Part shown: positions 48,976-59,136 of the stretch, piece after piece
Layout: each line of letters begins with the position of its first letter
Position numbering within the stretch: the first letter of the stretch is position 1
Source: Acidovorax sp. YS12
GTDB lineage: Bacteria > Pseudomonadota > Gammaproteobacteria > Burkholderiales > Burkholderiaceae_C
NCBI GenBank assembly: GCA_021496925.1
Contig: CP053915.1
Coordinates: 2,681,001-2,745,000 of the forward strand
Direction: 5' to 3'
DNA length: 64,000 bases
Made by a program: the position numbers and the translations under genes
The notes under the pieces: model-generated
What the model was told of the DNA's origin: nothing
Databases searched by the model: none
Seen by the model: the letters and a program-made list of their open reading frames with translations, nothing else

Positions 48976-50997
48976 TCAGGCGGCGCAGAGCTTGAGCAGC
49001 TCCGCGCCCTCGGCCACCTGGTCGCCAGGCGCGTAGAGCAGCTCCTGCACCACGCCGTCGGCCGGCGCGGCGATGGTGTGCTCCATCTTCATGGCCTCCA
49101 TCACGGCCAGCGGCTGGCCCTTGGCCACCTTATCGCCGGCCTGCACGGCGAACGACACCACCTTGCCTGGCATGGGCGCCGTGAGGCGCCCGCCCTCGCC
49201 CTGGGCATCGCCCGCGTGGGCCAGCAGGTCGATGGCCTCGATGCGCGTGGCGCCCTGGGGCGTGAACACGTGGTCGGTCTCGCCCTGGGCGTAGACGGTG
49301 GCGCGCGTGCGCTGGCCGGCGAACTGCAGGTCGATGGCGCCATCGGCCAGCGGCGCGAACGCCAGCGGGCCGGCCACGGCAGCGTCGCCCTCGCCCACGC
49401 GCAAGGCCAGCGCGCCGCCGCGTCCGTAGGTCAGCCACGCCTTGGCGTGCGCGCCGCCGAAGTCGAACTCGAAGCGGCGCGCCAGTTCGGCGTGCGAGTG
49501 GAAGCCGTCGCGGCGGCTGAACGGGTCGGCGCTCTCGGCCGCGCGCTCGCGCAGCAGCGTTTGCGCCACGGCGGCGGCCGCCGCCAGCGGCAGGCCCACG
49601 CGCTCCTGCTGGAACAGCACGGCCTGCTCGCGCGGGATCAGCGCGGTGTCGAGCCGCCCCTGGGCGAACGAGTCGCTGCGTGCCACCAGGCGCAGGAACT
49701 GCACGTTGGTCGCCAGGCCGACGATGTGCGTCTGCGCCAGCGCGTCGTCCAGGCGCGCCAGCGCCTGTTCGCGCGTGTCGCCGTGCACGATGAGCTTGGC
49801 CACCATGGAGTCGTAGAACGGGCTGATGGCGTCGCCCTCGCGCACGCCGTCGTCCACGCGCACGGCACCGCGTTCAAAGCTGGTGCAGGCGGGCTTGCGG
49901 TAGACGGCCAGCGTGCCGGTGGCGGGCAGGAACTGGTTGTCCGGGTTCTCGGCGCAGATGCGCGCCTCGATGGCGTGGCCGGTGATGCGCAGTTCGTCCT
50001 GGCGCAGCGGCAGCGGCTCGCCCGAGGCCACGCGCAGCTGCCACTCCACCAGGTCCAGGCCGGTGATGGCCTCGGTCACCGGGTGCTCCACCTGCAGGCG
50101 GGTGTTCATCTCCATGAAGTAGAACTTCATCTGCTCCGGCGCATCGTAGCCGCCGGGCTGCTCGACGATGAACTCCACCGTGCCCGCGCCCACGTAGTTC
50201 ACGGCCTTGGCGGCGGCCACGGCGGCCTCGCCCATCTGCTGGCGCAGCGCGGGCGTCATGCCGGGGGCGGGGGCTTCTTCGAGCACCTTCTGGTGGCGGC
50301 GCTGCACCGAGCAGTCGCGCTCGAACAGGTAGACGCAGTTGCCGTGCGTGTCGCCGAACACCTGGATCTCGATGTGGCGCGGGCGCAGCACGTATTTCTC
50401 GACCAGCACGGCATCGTTGCCGAAGCTGTTGATGGCCTCGCGCTTGCACGACTCCAGGGCCGCGGCGAAGTCCTCGGACTTTTCCACCAGGCGCATGCCC
50501 TTGCCGCCGCCGCCCGCGCTGGCCTTGATGAGCACGGGGTAGCCGATGCCGTCGGCCTCGCGCTGCAGCAGGGCGGGGTCCTGGTCCTCGCCCTGGTAGC
50601 CCGGCACCAGCGGCACGCTGGCCTTGGCCATCAGGCGCTTGGATTCGGCCTTCAGGCCCATGGCGTTGATGGCGCTGGCCGGCGGGCCGATGAACACCAG
50701 GCCGGCGTTGGCGCAGGCCTGGGCGAAGTCCTCGTTCTCGCTCAGGAAGCCGTAGCCGGGGTGGATGGCCTGCGCGCCCGTGGCCTTGGCCGCGTCGATG
50801 ATGCGCTGCCACTGCAGGTAGCTGTCCTTGGGCGCGTTGCCGCCCACGTGCACGGCCTCATCGCACGCCGCCACATGCTTGGCCTGCGCGTCGGCATCGG
50901 AATAGACGGCGACGGTCTTGACGCCCATGCGGCGCGCGGTCGCGGCGACACGGCAGGCGATCTCGCCACGGTTCGCAATCAGGATTTTTTTGAACAT
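48976..50997 (-). CDS. mccA: Methylcrotonyl-CoA carboxylase, biotin-carrying alpha subunit
   Basis: This 673-aa subunit has a biotin carboxylase half (about 1-450, with G-G-G-G-K-G-M-R and E-M-N-T-R-L-Q-V-E-H), a middle BT-like region, and a biotinyl domain whose A-M-K-M holds the biotinylated Lys637. It carboxylates biotin, which the beta subunit (gene at 53034) uses to form 3-methylglutaconyl-CoA in leucine degradation. Related acetyl- and propionyl-CoA carboxylase alpha subunits look alike; the neighbours (mccB, hydratase, HMG-CoA lyase) decide the call. The start codon touches the stop codon of the DUF4126 gene. Confidence 0.9.
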   Translation of the reverse strand: MFKKILIANRGEIACRVAATARRMGVKTVAVYSDADAQAKHVAACDEAVHVGGNAPKDSYLQWQRIIDAAKATGAQAIHPGYGFLSENEDFAQACANAGLVFIGPPASAINAMGLKAESKRLMAKASVPLVPGYQGEDQDPALLQREADGIGYPVLIKASAGGGGKGMRLVEKSEDFAAALESCKREAINSFGNDAVLVEKYVLRPRHIEIQVFGDTHGNCVYLFERDCSVQRRHQKVLEEAPAPGMTPALRQQMGEAAVAAAKAVNYVGAGTVEFIVEQPGGYDAPEQMKFYFMEMNTRLQVEHPVTEAITGLDLVEWQLRVASGEPLPLRQDELRITGHAIEARICAENPDNQFLPATGTLAVYRKPACTSFERGAVRVDDGVREGDAISPFYDSMVAKLIVHGDTREQALARLDDALAQTHIVGLATNVQFLRLVARSDSFAQGRLDTALIPREQAVLFQQERVGLPLAAAAAVAQTLLRERAAESADPFSRRDGFHSHAELARRFEFDFGGAHAKAWLTYGRGGALALRVGEGDAAVAGPLAFAPLADGAIDLQFAGQRTRATVYAQGETDHVFTPQGATRIEAIDLLAHAGDAQGEGGRLTAPMPGKVVSFAVQAGDKVAKGQPLAVMEAMKMEHTIAAPADGVVQELLYAPGDQVAEGAELLKLCAA

Positions 50998-51717
50998 TTA
51001 CGCCACCTTGGCAGAAGCAGAAAAGAAAGAGGAAAGACGCCGCACCACGGCGCGCAGGAACTTGAAGAGCACCACCATCAGCAGCACGGACACGGCCACC
51101 ATCACCACCAGGGCCATGCCAAAGGCCACCGGGTGCTGCGTGGCCAGCCAGACCACGGCCACGACGAGGCCGTCCTCGAAGAACGACAGCCCCCAGTTGG
51201 AGAACGGCTCGGGCGAGGTGTTGGCCGCCGCGCGCGTGGTCATCTTGGTGGCCAGCGCCGTGGCCGAGAGCGAGCCGCCCAGCAGCCCTGCGGCCACGGC
51301 CATGGCGGCGTTGTCGGCACCGAACACGCCAGCGGCCAGCACCGCCCCGGCCGGCACGCGGATGAAGGCGTGCACGGCGTCCCAGGCGCTGTCGAGCCAG
51401 GGCACCTTGTCGGCAAAGAACTCCACCAGCAGCATGCAGCCGCTGGCGATCAGCACCACGGGGCTTTGCAGCACGGCCAGCCCCGGCGGCAACGCGATCC
51501 AGCCCGCCACGCCCATCATGCCCACGAGGAACACCACGGCATACAGCCGGAAGCCGCTGGCCCAGCCCAGCGCCGCCGCCAGGGCCAGCAGGCTGGGCAT
51601 GTCCAGGGCCGCCGTGGCGCGTGCGGCGCCCTCGGCCACGTCACGCGCAGTGCCTGCATCGACGTGCAGGCCCACGGTGTGCAGCCACTGGACGAAGGCG
51701 AGCCAGAGCGCGTCCAT
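50998..51717 (-). CDS. DUF4126 family membrane protein
   Basis: The 239-aa integral membrane protein has about five or six hydrophobic helices and the family pattern G-F-R-L-Y-A-V-V-F-L-V-G and D-K-V-P-W-L-D-S-A-W-D. The function is unknown. Its stop codon is directly adjacent to the mccA start and it begins 2 nt after the hydratase stop codon, so it is embedded in the leucine operon. Whether it is functionally linked or merely carried along cannot be decided from sequence. Confidence 0.82.
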   Translation of the reverse strand: MDALWLAFVQWLHTVGLHVDAGTARDVAEGAARATAALDMPSLLALAAALGWASGFRLYAVVFLVGMMGVAGWIALPPGLAVLQSPVVLIASGCMLLVEFFADKVPWLDSAWDAVHAFIRVPAGAVLAAGVFGADNAAMAVAAGLLGGSLSATALATKMTTRAAANTSPEPFSNWGLSFFEDGLVVAVVWLATQHPVAFGMALVVMVAVSVLLMVVLFKFLRAVVRRLSSFFSASAKVA

Positions 51718-51719
51718 GG

Positions 51720-52499
51720 TCAGAGCCAGTTCGGCTTGCGCTTTTGCAGGAAGGACTGCACGCCTTCACGGCCCTCGTCGCTGGCACGGATGTCGGCAAT
51801 GCCCTCCACCGTGGCGGCGATCAAGGCCGCATCGATCTCGCGCTCCGCCACGTCCTGCACGAGCCGCTTGCACGCGCGCACGGCGTTGGGGCTGGCGCTG
51901 GTCAGGGCCTTGAGCAGTTCATCGACCTTGGCGTCGAGCTGGTCCGCCGCCACCACCGCGTGCACGAAGCCGGTGCGCAGCGCCTCGGCGGCATCGAAGC
52001 GCTCGGCGGTGAGGAAGTAGCGGTGCGCGGCACGCGCGCCCATGGCGCGGATGACGTAGGGGCTGATGGTGGCGGGAATCAGGCCCAGCTTCACTTCGCT
52101 GAGGCAGAAGCCCGCTGTGTCCACCGCCACCGCCATGTCGCACGCGGCCACCAGGCCCATGCCGCCGGCGTACACGTCGCCCTGCACGCGGGCGATGGTC
52201 GGCTTGGGGCACGCGTAGATCACGCGCAGCATCTCGGCGAGCTTGCCCGCGTCGGCGAGGTTCTCCTCGCGCGTGTAGTCGGCCATGCGGCGCATCCAGT
52301 TGAGGTTGGCGCCAGCGCAGAAGGCCGGGCCTTCGGCCGCGAGCACCACGGCGCGCACGCCGGGGCGCGCGCCTACCTCGATGAAAGCCGCCGTCAGCTC
52401 GGCAATGACTTCATCACTGAAAGCGTTGCGGATCTCGGGCTGCGTGAGCGTGATGCGCGCCACGGCGCCGGACTGGGTGATGGAAAGGTTTTGGCTCAT
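51720..52499 (-). CDS. liuC: Enoyl-CoA hydratase, probable 3-methylglutaconyl-CoA hydratase
   Basis: This 259-aa crotonase-fold enzyme has the oxyanion-hole segments A-F-C-A-G-A-N-L-N-W-M and Y-A-G-G-M-G-L-V-A-A-C-D, followed by G-L-I-P-A-T-I-S-P-Y-V. The last of these is typical of methylglutaconyl-CoA hydratases. It hydrates 3-methylglutaconyl-CoA to HMG-CoA, the step between MCC (48976, 53034) and HMG-CoA lyase (46370). The specific substrate is inferred from neighbours and sequence style; a general enoyl-CoA hydratase is the alternative. Confidence 0.87.
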   Translation of the reverse strand: MSQNLSITQSGAVARITLTQPEIRNAFSDEVIAELTAAFIEVGARPGVRAVVLAAEGPAFCAGANLNWMRRMADYTREENLADAGKLAEMLRVIYACPKPTIARVQGDVYAGGMGLVAACDMAVAVDTAGFCLSEVKLGLIPATISPYVIRAMGARAAHRYFLTAERFDAAEALRTGFVHAVVAADQLDAKVDELLKALTSASPNAVRACKRLVQDVAEREIDAALIAATVEGIADIRASDEGREGVQSFLQKRKPNWL

Positions 52500-52506
52500 G
52501 GCGATC

Positions 52507-53016
52507 TCAGGGCTGCGAGGGGTTCTGCAGGTAGTAGACGAAATCGAGCACCGGGCAGGGCTGGCCCAGTGCGGTGAGCGCCGCCGTGATCTGGCCCCGA
52601 TGGTGCGTTCCGTGGTTGAACACATGGGCCAGGGTGGCGGCGAATGGCAGCGTGGCAGCGGTTCCACGCGTGGTGGTGTAGCTCAACGTGCCGCTCCAAA
52701 GGTCGGCGGAGAAGGTGGCGATCAGCGGCTCCCAGCGCGCCGCGCCCTCGCGCAAGCGGGCGTCGAGCCGGGCACGGTCACTCTCCACCTCGGCATCGAG
52801 CGCCAGGCGTGGGGAGACGCCTTCGGCAAAGCGCACGTACCAGATCTGGTGCTCCCCCACCAGCAGGTGATTGAGCGTGCCGTGGATGCTTTGGAAGAAC
52901 AGGCCCAGGTCGCGGCGGTAGTCTTCTTCTTCCAGGGCGTGCACGGCGTTGAGCAGGCGCGCGGTGGCCCACACGTTGTAGCGGGCAAGCTGGATGAAAT
53001 GGGCAACGGCGTCCAT
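52507..53016 (-). CDS. DinB-family putative metalloenzyme
   Basis: The 169-aa four-helix-bundle protein has the three-His metal site typical of DinB/YfiT proteins: His in N-H-L-L-V-G-E-H-Q-I-W and the pair in N-H-G-T-H-H-R-G-Q-I. Members act as thiol-dependent transferases or hydrolases, mostly of unknown substrate. The ATG at 53016 has CAGGAG 5 nt upstream. It sits in the leucine operon between mccB and liuC with gaps of 17 and 7 nt, so it is co-expressed. A detoxifying or repair role for reactive acyl intermediates is speculative. Confidence 0.88.
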   Translation of the reverse strand: MDAVAHFIQLARYNVWATARLLNAVHALEEEDYRRDLGLFFQSIHGTLNHLLVGEHQIWYVRFAEGVSPRLALDAEVESDRARLDARLREGAARWEPLIATFSADLWSGTLSYTTTRGTAATLPFAATLAHVFNHGTHHRGQITAALTALGQPCPVLDFVYYLQNPSQP

Positions 53017-53033
53017 GGCAGCTCCTGAGACGC

Positions 53034-54638
<1,605 letters not shown>

Positions 54639-54651
54639 GGCGGGTGTCTTC

Positions 54652-56325
54652 TCAAGCGGTTCTTTCCTCGGCCAGGCCAAGGCTGTTTTTCATTTCGTCG
54701 CGGATCTTGAACTTCTGGATCTTGCCCGTGACGGTCATGGGGAAGCCGGGGACGAAGCGGATGTAGCGCGGCACCTTGTAGTGCGCGATCTGGCCCTTGC
54801 AGAAGGCGCGGATGTCGTCCTCGGTGGGCTGCGTGCCGGGCTTGGCGATGATCCAGGCGCACAGCTCCTCGCCGTAGCGCGCATCGGGCACGCCCACCAC
54901 CTGCACGTCCTGCACCTGCGGGTGGCGGTACAGAAACTCCTCGATCTCGCGCGGGTAGATGTTCTCGCCGCCACGGATCACCATGTCCTTGATGCGGCCG
55001 ACGATGTTCACGTAGCCCTCGGCGTCCATGGTGGCCAGGTCGCCGGTGTGCATCCAGCCGTCTTCGTCGATCGCCTCGCGGGTTTTCTCGGCATCGCCCC
55101 AGTAGCCATGCATCACCGAGTAGCCCCGCGTGCACAGCTCGCCGCTTTGCCCCACGGGCACGACCTCGCCGGTTTCGGGGTGCACGATCTTCACCTGCAG
55201 GTGCGGCTGCACCTGGCCCACGGTGGCCACGCGCTTTTCCAGCGGCGTCTCGGTGCTGCTCTGGCAGCTCACCGGACTGGTCTCGGTCATGCCGTAGGCA
55301 ATGGTGATCTGCGACAGGTGCATGTCGCTCACCACGCGCTTCATCACCTCGATCGGGCAGGGCGAGCCGGCCATGATGCCGGTGCGCAGCGTGGAGAGGT
55401 CGAACTCGGCGAAGCGCGGATGCTGAAGCTCGGCGATGAACATGGTGGGCACGCCGTGCAGGCCGGTGCAGCGCTCGGCCTGCACCGTCTCCAGCACCAG
55501 CAGCGGGTCGAACCCGTCGTTGGGGTAGACGATGGTGGCGCCGTGCGTCACGCAGGCCAGGTTGCCCAGCACCATGCCGAAGCAGTGGTACAGCGGCACG
55601 GGAATGCACAGCCGGTCCTCGGGCGTGAGCTGCATGCACTCGCCGATGAAGAAGCCGTTGTTCAGGATGTTGCGGTGCGTCAGCGTGGCGCCCTTGGGAA
55701 AGCCCGTGGTGCCGCTGGTGAACTGGATGTTGATCGGGTCGGTGTTGGCCAGCGTGGCGGCCACGGCGTCAATGCGCGCGTCCTGCGCGTCGCCGCGGGC
55801 CAGGAGCGCGGAAAAGCGCTGCATGCCGGAAATTTCGTCGCCCTGCCCCGGCGTGTCGATCCAGAAGATGTGCTGCAGCTGCGGCAGCCGCGCGCAGCCC
55901 AGCGCCTGCAGCATGCCCGCGTAGTCGCTGGTCTTGAAGCGCGCCATGGTCACCAGCGCCTTGCAGCCCACCTTGTTGAGCGCGTACTCCACCTCGCTGG
56001 TGCGGTAGGCCGGGTTGATGTTGACCAGCACCAGGCCCACCTGGGCCGTGGCGAACTGCATCAGCACCCATTCGGCGTTGTTGTGCGACCAGATGCCGAT
56101 GCGGTCGCCCTTTTCCAGCCCCAGGCCCAGCAGCGCGCTGGCCAGGCGGCGCACCTCGGCGTGCAACTGGGCATAGGTGTAGCGCAGCCCCTGGTGGCGG
56201 CACACCAGCGCCTCGCGCGCGCCCTGGCGCACAGCCATGGCATCGAAGAACTGGCCGATGGTCTGCGCGATCAGGGGCGTATCGGTGCGGCCCTGGGCCT
56301 GGCTCAAGGAAAGGGGTACGGTCAT
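54652..56325 (-). CDS. Acyl-CoA synthetase (AMP-forming) of the leucine/fatty-acid cluster
   Basis: The 557-aa ANL-family ligase activates a carboxylic acid to its CoA thioester through an acyl-adenylate. Motifs are T-S-G-T-T-G-F-P-K-G (phosphate loop), Y-G-M-T-E-T-S-P, G-W-M-H-T-G-D-L-A and the C-terminal catalytic Lys in G-K-I-Q-K-F-K. It starts the operon with mccB and is the usual neighbour of leucine/isovalerate genes, so isovalerate or medium-chain acids are likely substrates. The ATG at 56325 has AGGAG 8 nt upstream. It is divergent from an AraC regulator across a 112-nt gap. Confidence 0.88.
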   Translation of the reverse strand: MTVPLSLSQAQGRTDTPLIAQTIGQFFDAMAVRQGAREALVCRHQGLRYTYAQLHAEVRRLASALLGLGLEKGDRIGIWSHNNAEWVLMQFATAQVGLVLVNINPAYRTSEVEYALNKVGCKALVTMARFKTSDYAGMLQALGCARLPQLQHIFWIDTPGQGDEISGMQRFSALLARGDAQDARIDAVAATLANTDPINIQFTSGTTGFPKGATLTHRNILNNGFFIGECMQLTPEDRLCIPVPLYHCFGMVLGNLACVTHGATIVYPNDGFDPLLVLETVQAERCTGLHGVPTMFIAELQHPRFAEFDLSTLRTGIMAGSPCPIEVMKRVVSDMHLSQITIAYGMTETSPVSCQSSTETPLEKRVATVGQVQPHLQVKIVHPETGEVVPVGQSGELCTRGYSVMHGYWGDAEKTREAIDEDGWMHTGDLATMDAEGYVNIVGRIKDMVIRGGENIYPREIEEFLYRHPQVQDVQVVGVPDARYGEELCAWIIAKPGTQPTEDDIRAFCKGQIAHYKVPRYIRFVPGFPMTVTGKIQKFKIRDEMKNSLGLAEERTA

Positions 56326-56405
56326 CCAGCGGTCTCCTGTGCGTGCGGGTGCCATCCCGCCTGGGCGCAGCATACGCCGCCAGGTGCTGCAGATGGGGCC
56401 AGCAA

Positions 56406-56424
56406 GGTTGCAATAATTGCCACC
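56406..56424. promoter_or_regulatory. Palindrome GGTTGCAAT-A-ATTGCCACC, candidate AraC operator
   Basis: The 9-nt arms pair at 8 of 9 positions around a single central A. It sits 14 nt upstream of the AraC gene start and about 80 nt upstream of the acyl-CoA synthetase gene, where a divergent regulator would bind. AraC proteins more often use direct repeats, so another regulator is possible. Confidence 0.45.
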
Positions 56425-56437
56425 CAAGCCCTCCATC

Positions 56438-57505
56438 ATGTACACGCCCGCCCTGACCTCCCCCACCGCGCACCGGCCCCTGCCGCGCGCCAGCGCCGCC
56501 GCCACGCCCATGGCCTTCGTGCAGGCCATCGTGCGCGCCTACGCGCTGCGCGGCATGGATGCCGCAGGCGTGCTGCGGCAGGCACAAATCGCGCCAGAGG
56601 AAGTGGCCAACGCCCAGGCCCGCATCACCGCCTGGCAGATGGAGGCGCTGTGCGATGGCGCCATGCGCGAGCTGGACGACGAAGCCCTGGGCTGGTTCGC
56701 GCGCCGCCTGCCCTGGGGCAGCTACGGGATGCTGGCGCGCGCCTCCATCACCGCGCCGCACCTGGGCGTGGCGCTGGCGCGCTGGTGCCGCCACCACGGC
56801 CTGCTGACCGACAGCATTGCCCTCACCCTGTCCACCGAGGGCGCCACGGCCCAGGTCACGCTGCAGGAGCGCGACCCGCCCGGCGGCGACGGCGCGCTGC
56901 GCGAGTTCTGCCTGGTGTCGGTGCTGCGCAACCTGCATGGCGTGGCGTGCTGGCTGATCGACTCGCGCCTGCCGCTGCAGGAGGCGCGCTTTCCGTTCGC
57001 GGCGCCCGCGCACGCCGGGGTGTACCCGCTGCTGTTCCCCGGCCCGGTGGCGTTCGGCGCGCCGCACGCCGCCATCCGCTTCGACGCGCGCTACCTGCAA
57101 CTGCCCCTGGCGCGCGACGAAGCGGCGCTGCGCCAGATGCTGCAGCGCGCCCTGCCGCTGACCGTGCTGCAGTACCGGCGCGACCGCCTGCTGGTGCAGC
57201 GCGTGCGCCAGTTGCTGACCAGCGACCCGGCCGCACTGCACAGCGCCGGGCTGATCGCCGAGCGGCTGCACCTGTCGGCGCGCACGCTGCACCGCCAGCT
57301 CAAGGAGGAAGGCGCCTCGCTGCAGGCGCTGAAGGACGAAGTGCGCCAGGCGCGCGCCGTGGAGCTGCTGCAGCGCACCGACCGCCCGGTCAAGCAGGTG
57401 GCGCAGGCGGCAGGGTTCGGCAACGAAAAGAGCTTCATCCGCGCCTTCCGCGCCTGGACCGGGCAATCGCCCGCCGCGTTCCGGCGGCAATCGCGCCCAG
57501 GGTGA
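56438..57505 (+). CDS. AraC-family transcriptional regulator
   Basis: This 355-aa regulator has an N-terminal ligand/oligomer domain of the arabinose-binding-like type (about 25-215) and a C-terminal pair of helix-turn-helix motifs (about 255-350, S-A-R-T-L-H-R-Q-L-K-E-E-G and A-G-F-G-N-E-K-S-F-I-R-A-F). Relatives control fatty-acid or amino-acid catabolism. Its divergent position suggests control of the leucine cluster, replacing the MerR-type LiuR of other proteobacteria (inference). The ATG at 56438 is preferred to a TTG 21 nt earlier that lies in the palindrome. Confidence 0.9.
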   Translation: MYTPALTSPTAHRPLPRASAAATPMAFVQAIVRAYALRGMDAAGVLRQAQIAPEEVANAQARITAWQMEALCDGAMRELDDEALGWFARRLPWGSYGMLARASITAPHLGVALARWCRHHGLLTDSIALTLSTEGATAQVTLQERDPPGGDGALREFCLVSVLRNLHGVACWLIDSRLPLQEARFPFAAPAHAGVYPLLFPGPVAFGAPHAAIRFDARYLQLPLARDEAALRQMLQRALPLTVLQYRRDRLLVQRVRQLLTSDPAALHSAGLIAERLHLSARTLHRQLKEEGASLQALKDEVRQARAVELLQRTDRPVKQVAQAAGFGNEKSFIRAFRAWTGQSPAAFRRQSRPG

Positions 57506-57517
57506 GCGAAAAGATTC

Positions 57518-57578
57518 AGTTTTGATAGCTGCCAGCGCTTGCTGGGCGTGCGTTTGAGGCCGATTTGACCTTTATTTC
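57518..57578. repeat. R1 repeat after the AraC gene
   Basis: TTTTGATAGCTGCCAGCGCT then TGCTGGGCGTGCG then TTTGAGGCCGATTTGACC form a standard R1 core and tail, starting 13 nt after the stop codon. An R2 copy follows within 40 nt, so both families occupy one convergent gap of 236 nt that holds no gene. Confidence 0.75.
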
Positions 57579-57616
57579 ATACGCCGCGCCAGCCCTGGGC
57601 AAGCCCCACGCATTGA

Positions 57617-57741
57617 CGCGGCCCAGCCCAGCAGACGCCGCGCAAGGGCCGCCCCGCCGCGCTGGCGTCGTCCCCCTTCCCGAATGGCGCAGCCATTCGA
57701 GAGAAGGGGGAAGCGGCGCAAGCCGCTCAGGGGGATGCCCT
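57617..57741 (-). repeat. R2 structured repeat, copy 5 (best-formed)
   Basis: In the direction of the patatin gene it begins CATCCCCCTGAGCGGC right after the stop codon. Hairpin 2 is AGCGGC, loop GCAA, GCCGCT (57712-57727). Hairpin 1 is GAATGGC, loop GCA, GCCATTC (57682-57698), inside a perfect 8-bp outer stem CCCCCTTC/GAAGGGGG (57672-57679 with 57703-57710). The CGCGCAAGGGCCGCCCCGC block follows. Confidence 0.82.
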
Positions 57742-59136
57742 CTACCGCACCCGCTGCACATCCTCCAGCGAGCGCAGCAGCCCCTGGTAGTCGGGCGACT
57801 GGCGCAGCACGCGGCGGCCAGCCTCGATGAGCTGGGTGACTTCGTCCGGCGCGATGGTGAACGCCGTGGGCACCTGCAGCAGGCGGCGGCGCACGTGCGG
57901 GTCGTTCACGTCGCGCAGGTTCACCTGGATCACGTGCAGCTCGGCGTGGGCGGCGAAGGCGTCGGTGCCGTCCTGCGCGGCGCGGGACAGCTCGTTGCGC
58001 CACTGCTGCGTGATGTCGCGCAGGAACTCCTGCGTCTCCAGCGTGGCGCGCGCTCCAGCGCCGAACAGCAGTTGGTCCACCACCTGCCAGGTGGTGGGCA
58101 CGGTGTCCATGCGGTCGATGTTCTCCGACGGGTCGCGCTCCGAGTTGACCACCACCAGCACCAGCTTGCGGATGGCGCCGGGCGGCAGGCCCATGTCGCG
58201 CATGCTGGCGCGCAGGCCGCCGTCGGCCAGCGAGCGGTCGAGCAGGCGCACCACGCCCAGGTTGTCGGCCAGGCCGCCATCGACCAGGTGGATGTAGGGG
58301 CGCTCGTCCGCGTCCAGGTAGCTGCGCACGTGCGAGCGGAACATGCGCGCGCGGTAGTTGGCGGCGCTGGTGTCGCGCGCCGCGGTGCGCGTGGGCCGCA
58401 CCAGGTCCACCGGCGGCGGGCACTGCGGCGCGTAGTTGTGCAGCGTGACCGGGCTGAGCAGCAGCGGCACGGCCGACGAGGCCGCCACCGCGAACGACAG
58501 CGGCACGCTGCGCAGGTCCGAGCAGATGGGCAGGAACTGGTCCCACGAGAACTCGAACGCCGTGCCGCGCGACAGGTCGGTGGCCGTGACCAGCAGCTGC
58601 GGCTGGCGCGGGCGCTTTTCCAGGTCGCCAAAGGTCATGCCGCCGTACAGCGCGTCGAGCTGGCGCGCCAGCAGGTGCGTGCGGCCGAACCAGGGCGAGC
58701 TCAGCTCCACCATGTTGGCCGGCAGCAGAGCCAGGTTGACGAGGCCGCGCTGGAAGTCCTGGCGCAGGAAGTCGCGCTCGAAGCGCGGCAGCCCCTCGGC
58801 GCCGTGCACGGCGTAGTAGGTGGCGATGATGCTGCCGCCCGACACGCCGCTGACCACGTCGGTGGCTTCCAGCAGGTTCAGGCGGCGGCCGTCCCAGGCG
58901 AACTCGGTGTCGCGCAGCTCGCTCAGCACGCCGAAGCCGAAGGCCGCCGCGCGCGCGCCGCCGCCCGAGAGGGTGACGGCCATGAGCATGCTCGGGTCGC
59001 GCCCGTCGGCCAGGCGCATGGTGGGAGGCTCGCCGCCGTGCAGCGGCTCGTTGATCCAGGGCCGCAGCGACGAACAGCCCGCCAGCAGCGCGGCGCATGC
59101 CAGCAGCGCCGCGCGGCGCAGCCAGGCGCTCAGCAC
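57742..59136 (-). CDS. Patatin-like phospholipase lipoprotein
   Basis: The 464-aa protein begins with a lipoprotein signal (L-L-A-G-C) and has the patatin fold: oxyanion segment L-S-G-G-G-A-R-A, nucleophile Ser99 in G-V-S-G-G-S, and catalytic Asp in H-L-V-D-G-G-L-A-D-N. It should hydrolyse lipid acyl esters from the periplasmic face of a membrane. The start is a GTG at 59136 with GGAGG 7 nt upstream; it overlaps the last 7 nt of the HAD gene, so the two are coupled. An R2 repeat follows the stop codon. Confidence 0.87.
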   Translation of the reverse strand: MLSAWLRRAALLACAALLAGCSSLRPWINEPLHGGEPPTMRLADGRDPSMLMAVTLSGGGARAAAFGFGVLSELRDTEFAWDGRRLNLLEATDVVSGVSGGSIIATYYAVHGAEGLPRFERDFLRQDFQRGLVNLALLPANMVELSSPWFGRTHLLARQLDALYGGMTFGDLEKRPRQPQLLVTATDLSRGTAFEFSWDQFLPICSDLRSVPLSFAVAASSAVPLLLSPVTLHNYAPQCPPPVDLVRPTRTAARDTSAANYRARMFRSHVRSYLDADERPYIHLVDGGLADNLGVVRLLDRSLADGGLRASMRDMGLPPGAIRKLVLVVVNSERDPSENIDRMDTVPTTWQVVDQLLFGAGARATLETQEFLRDITQQWRNELSRAAQDGTDAFAAHAELHVIQVNLRDVNDPHVRRRLLQVPTAFTIAPDEVTQLIEAGRRVLRQSPDYQGLLRSLEDVQRVR

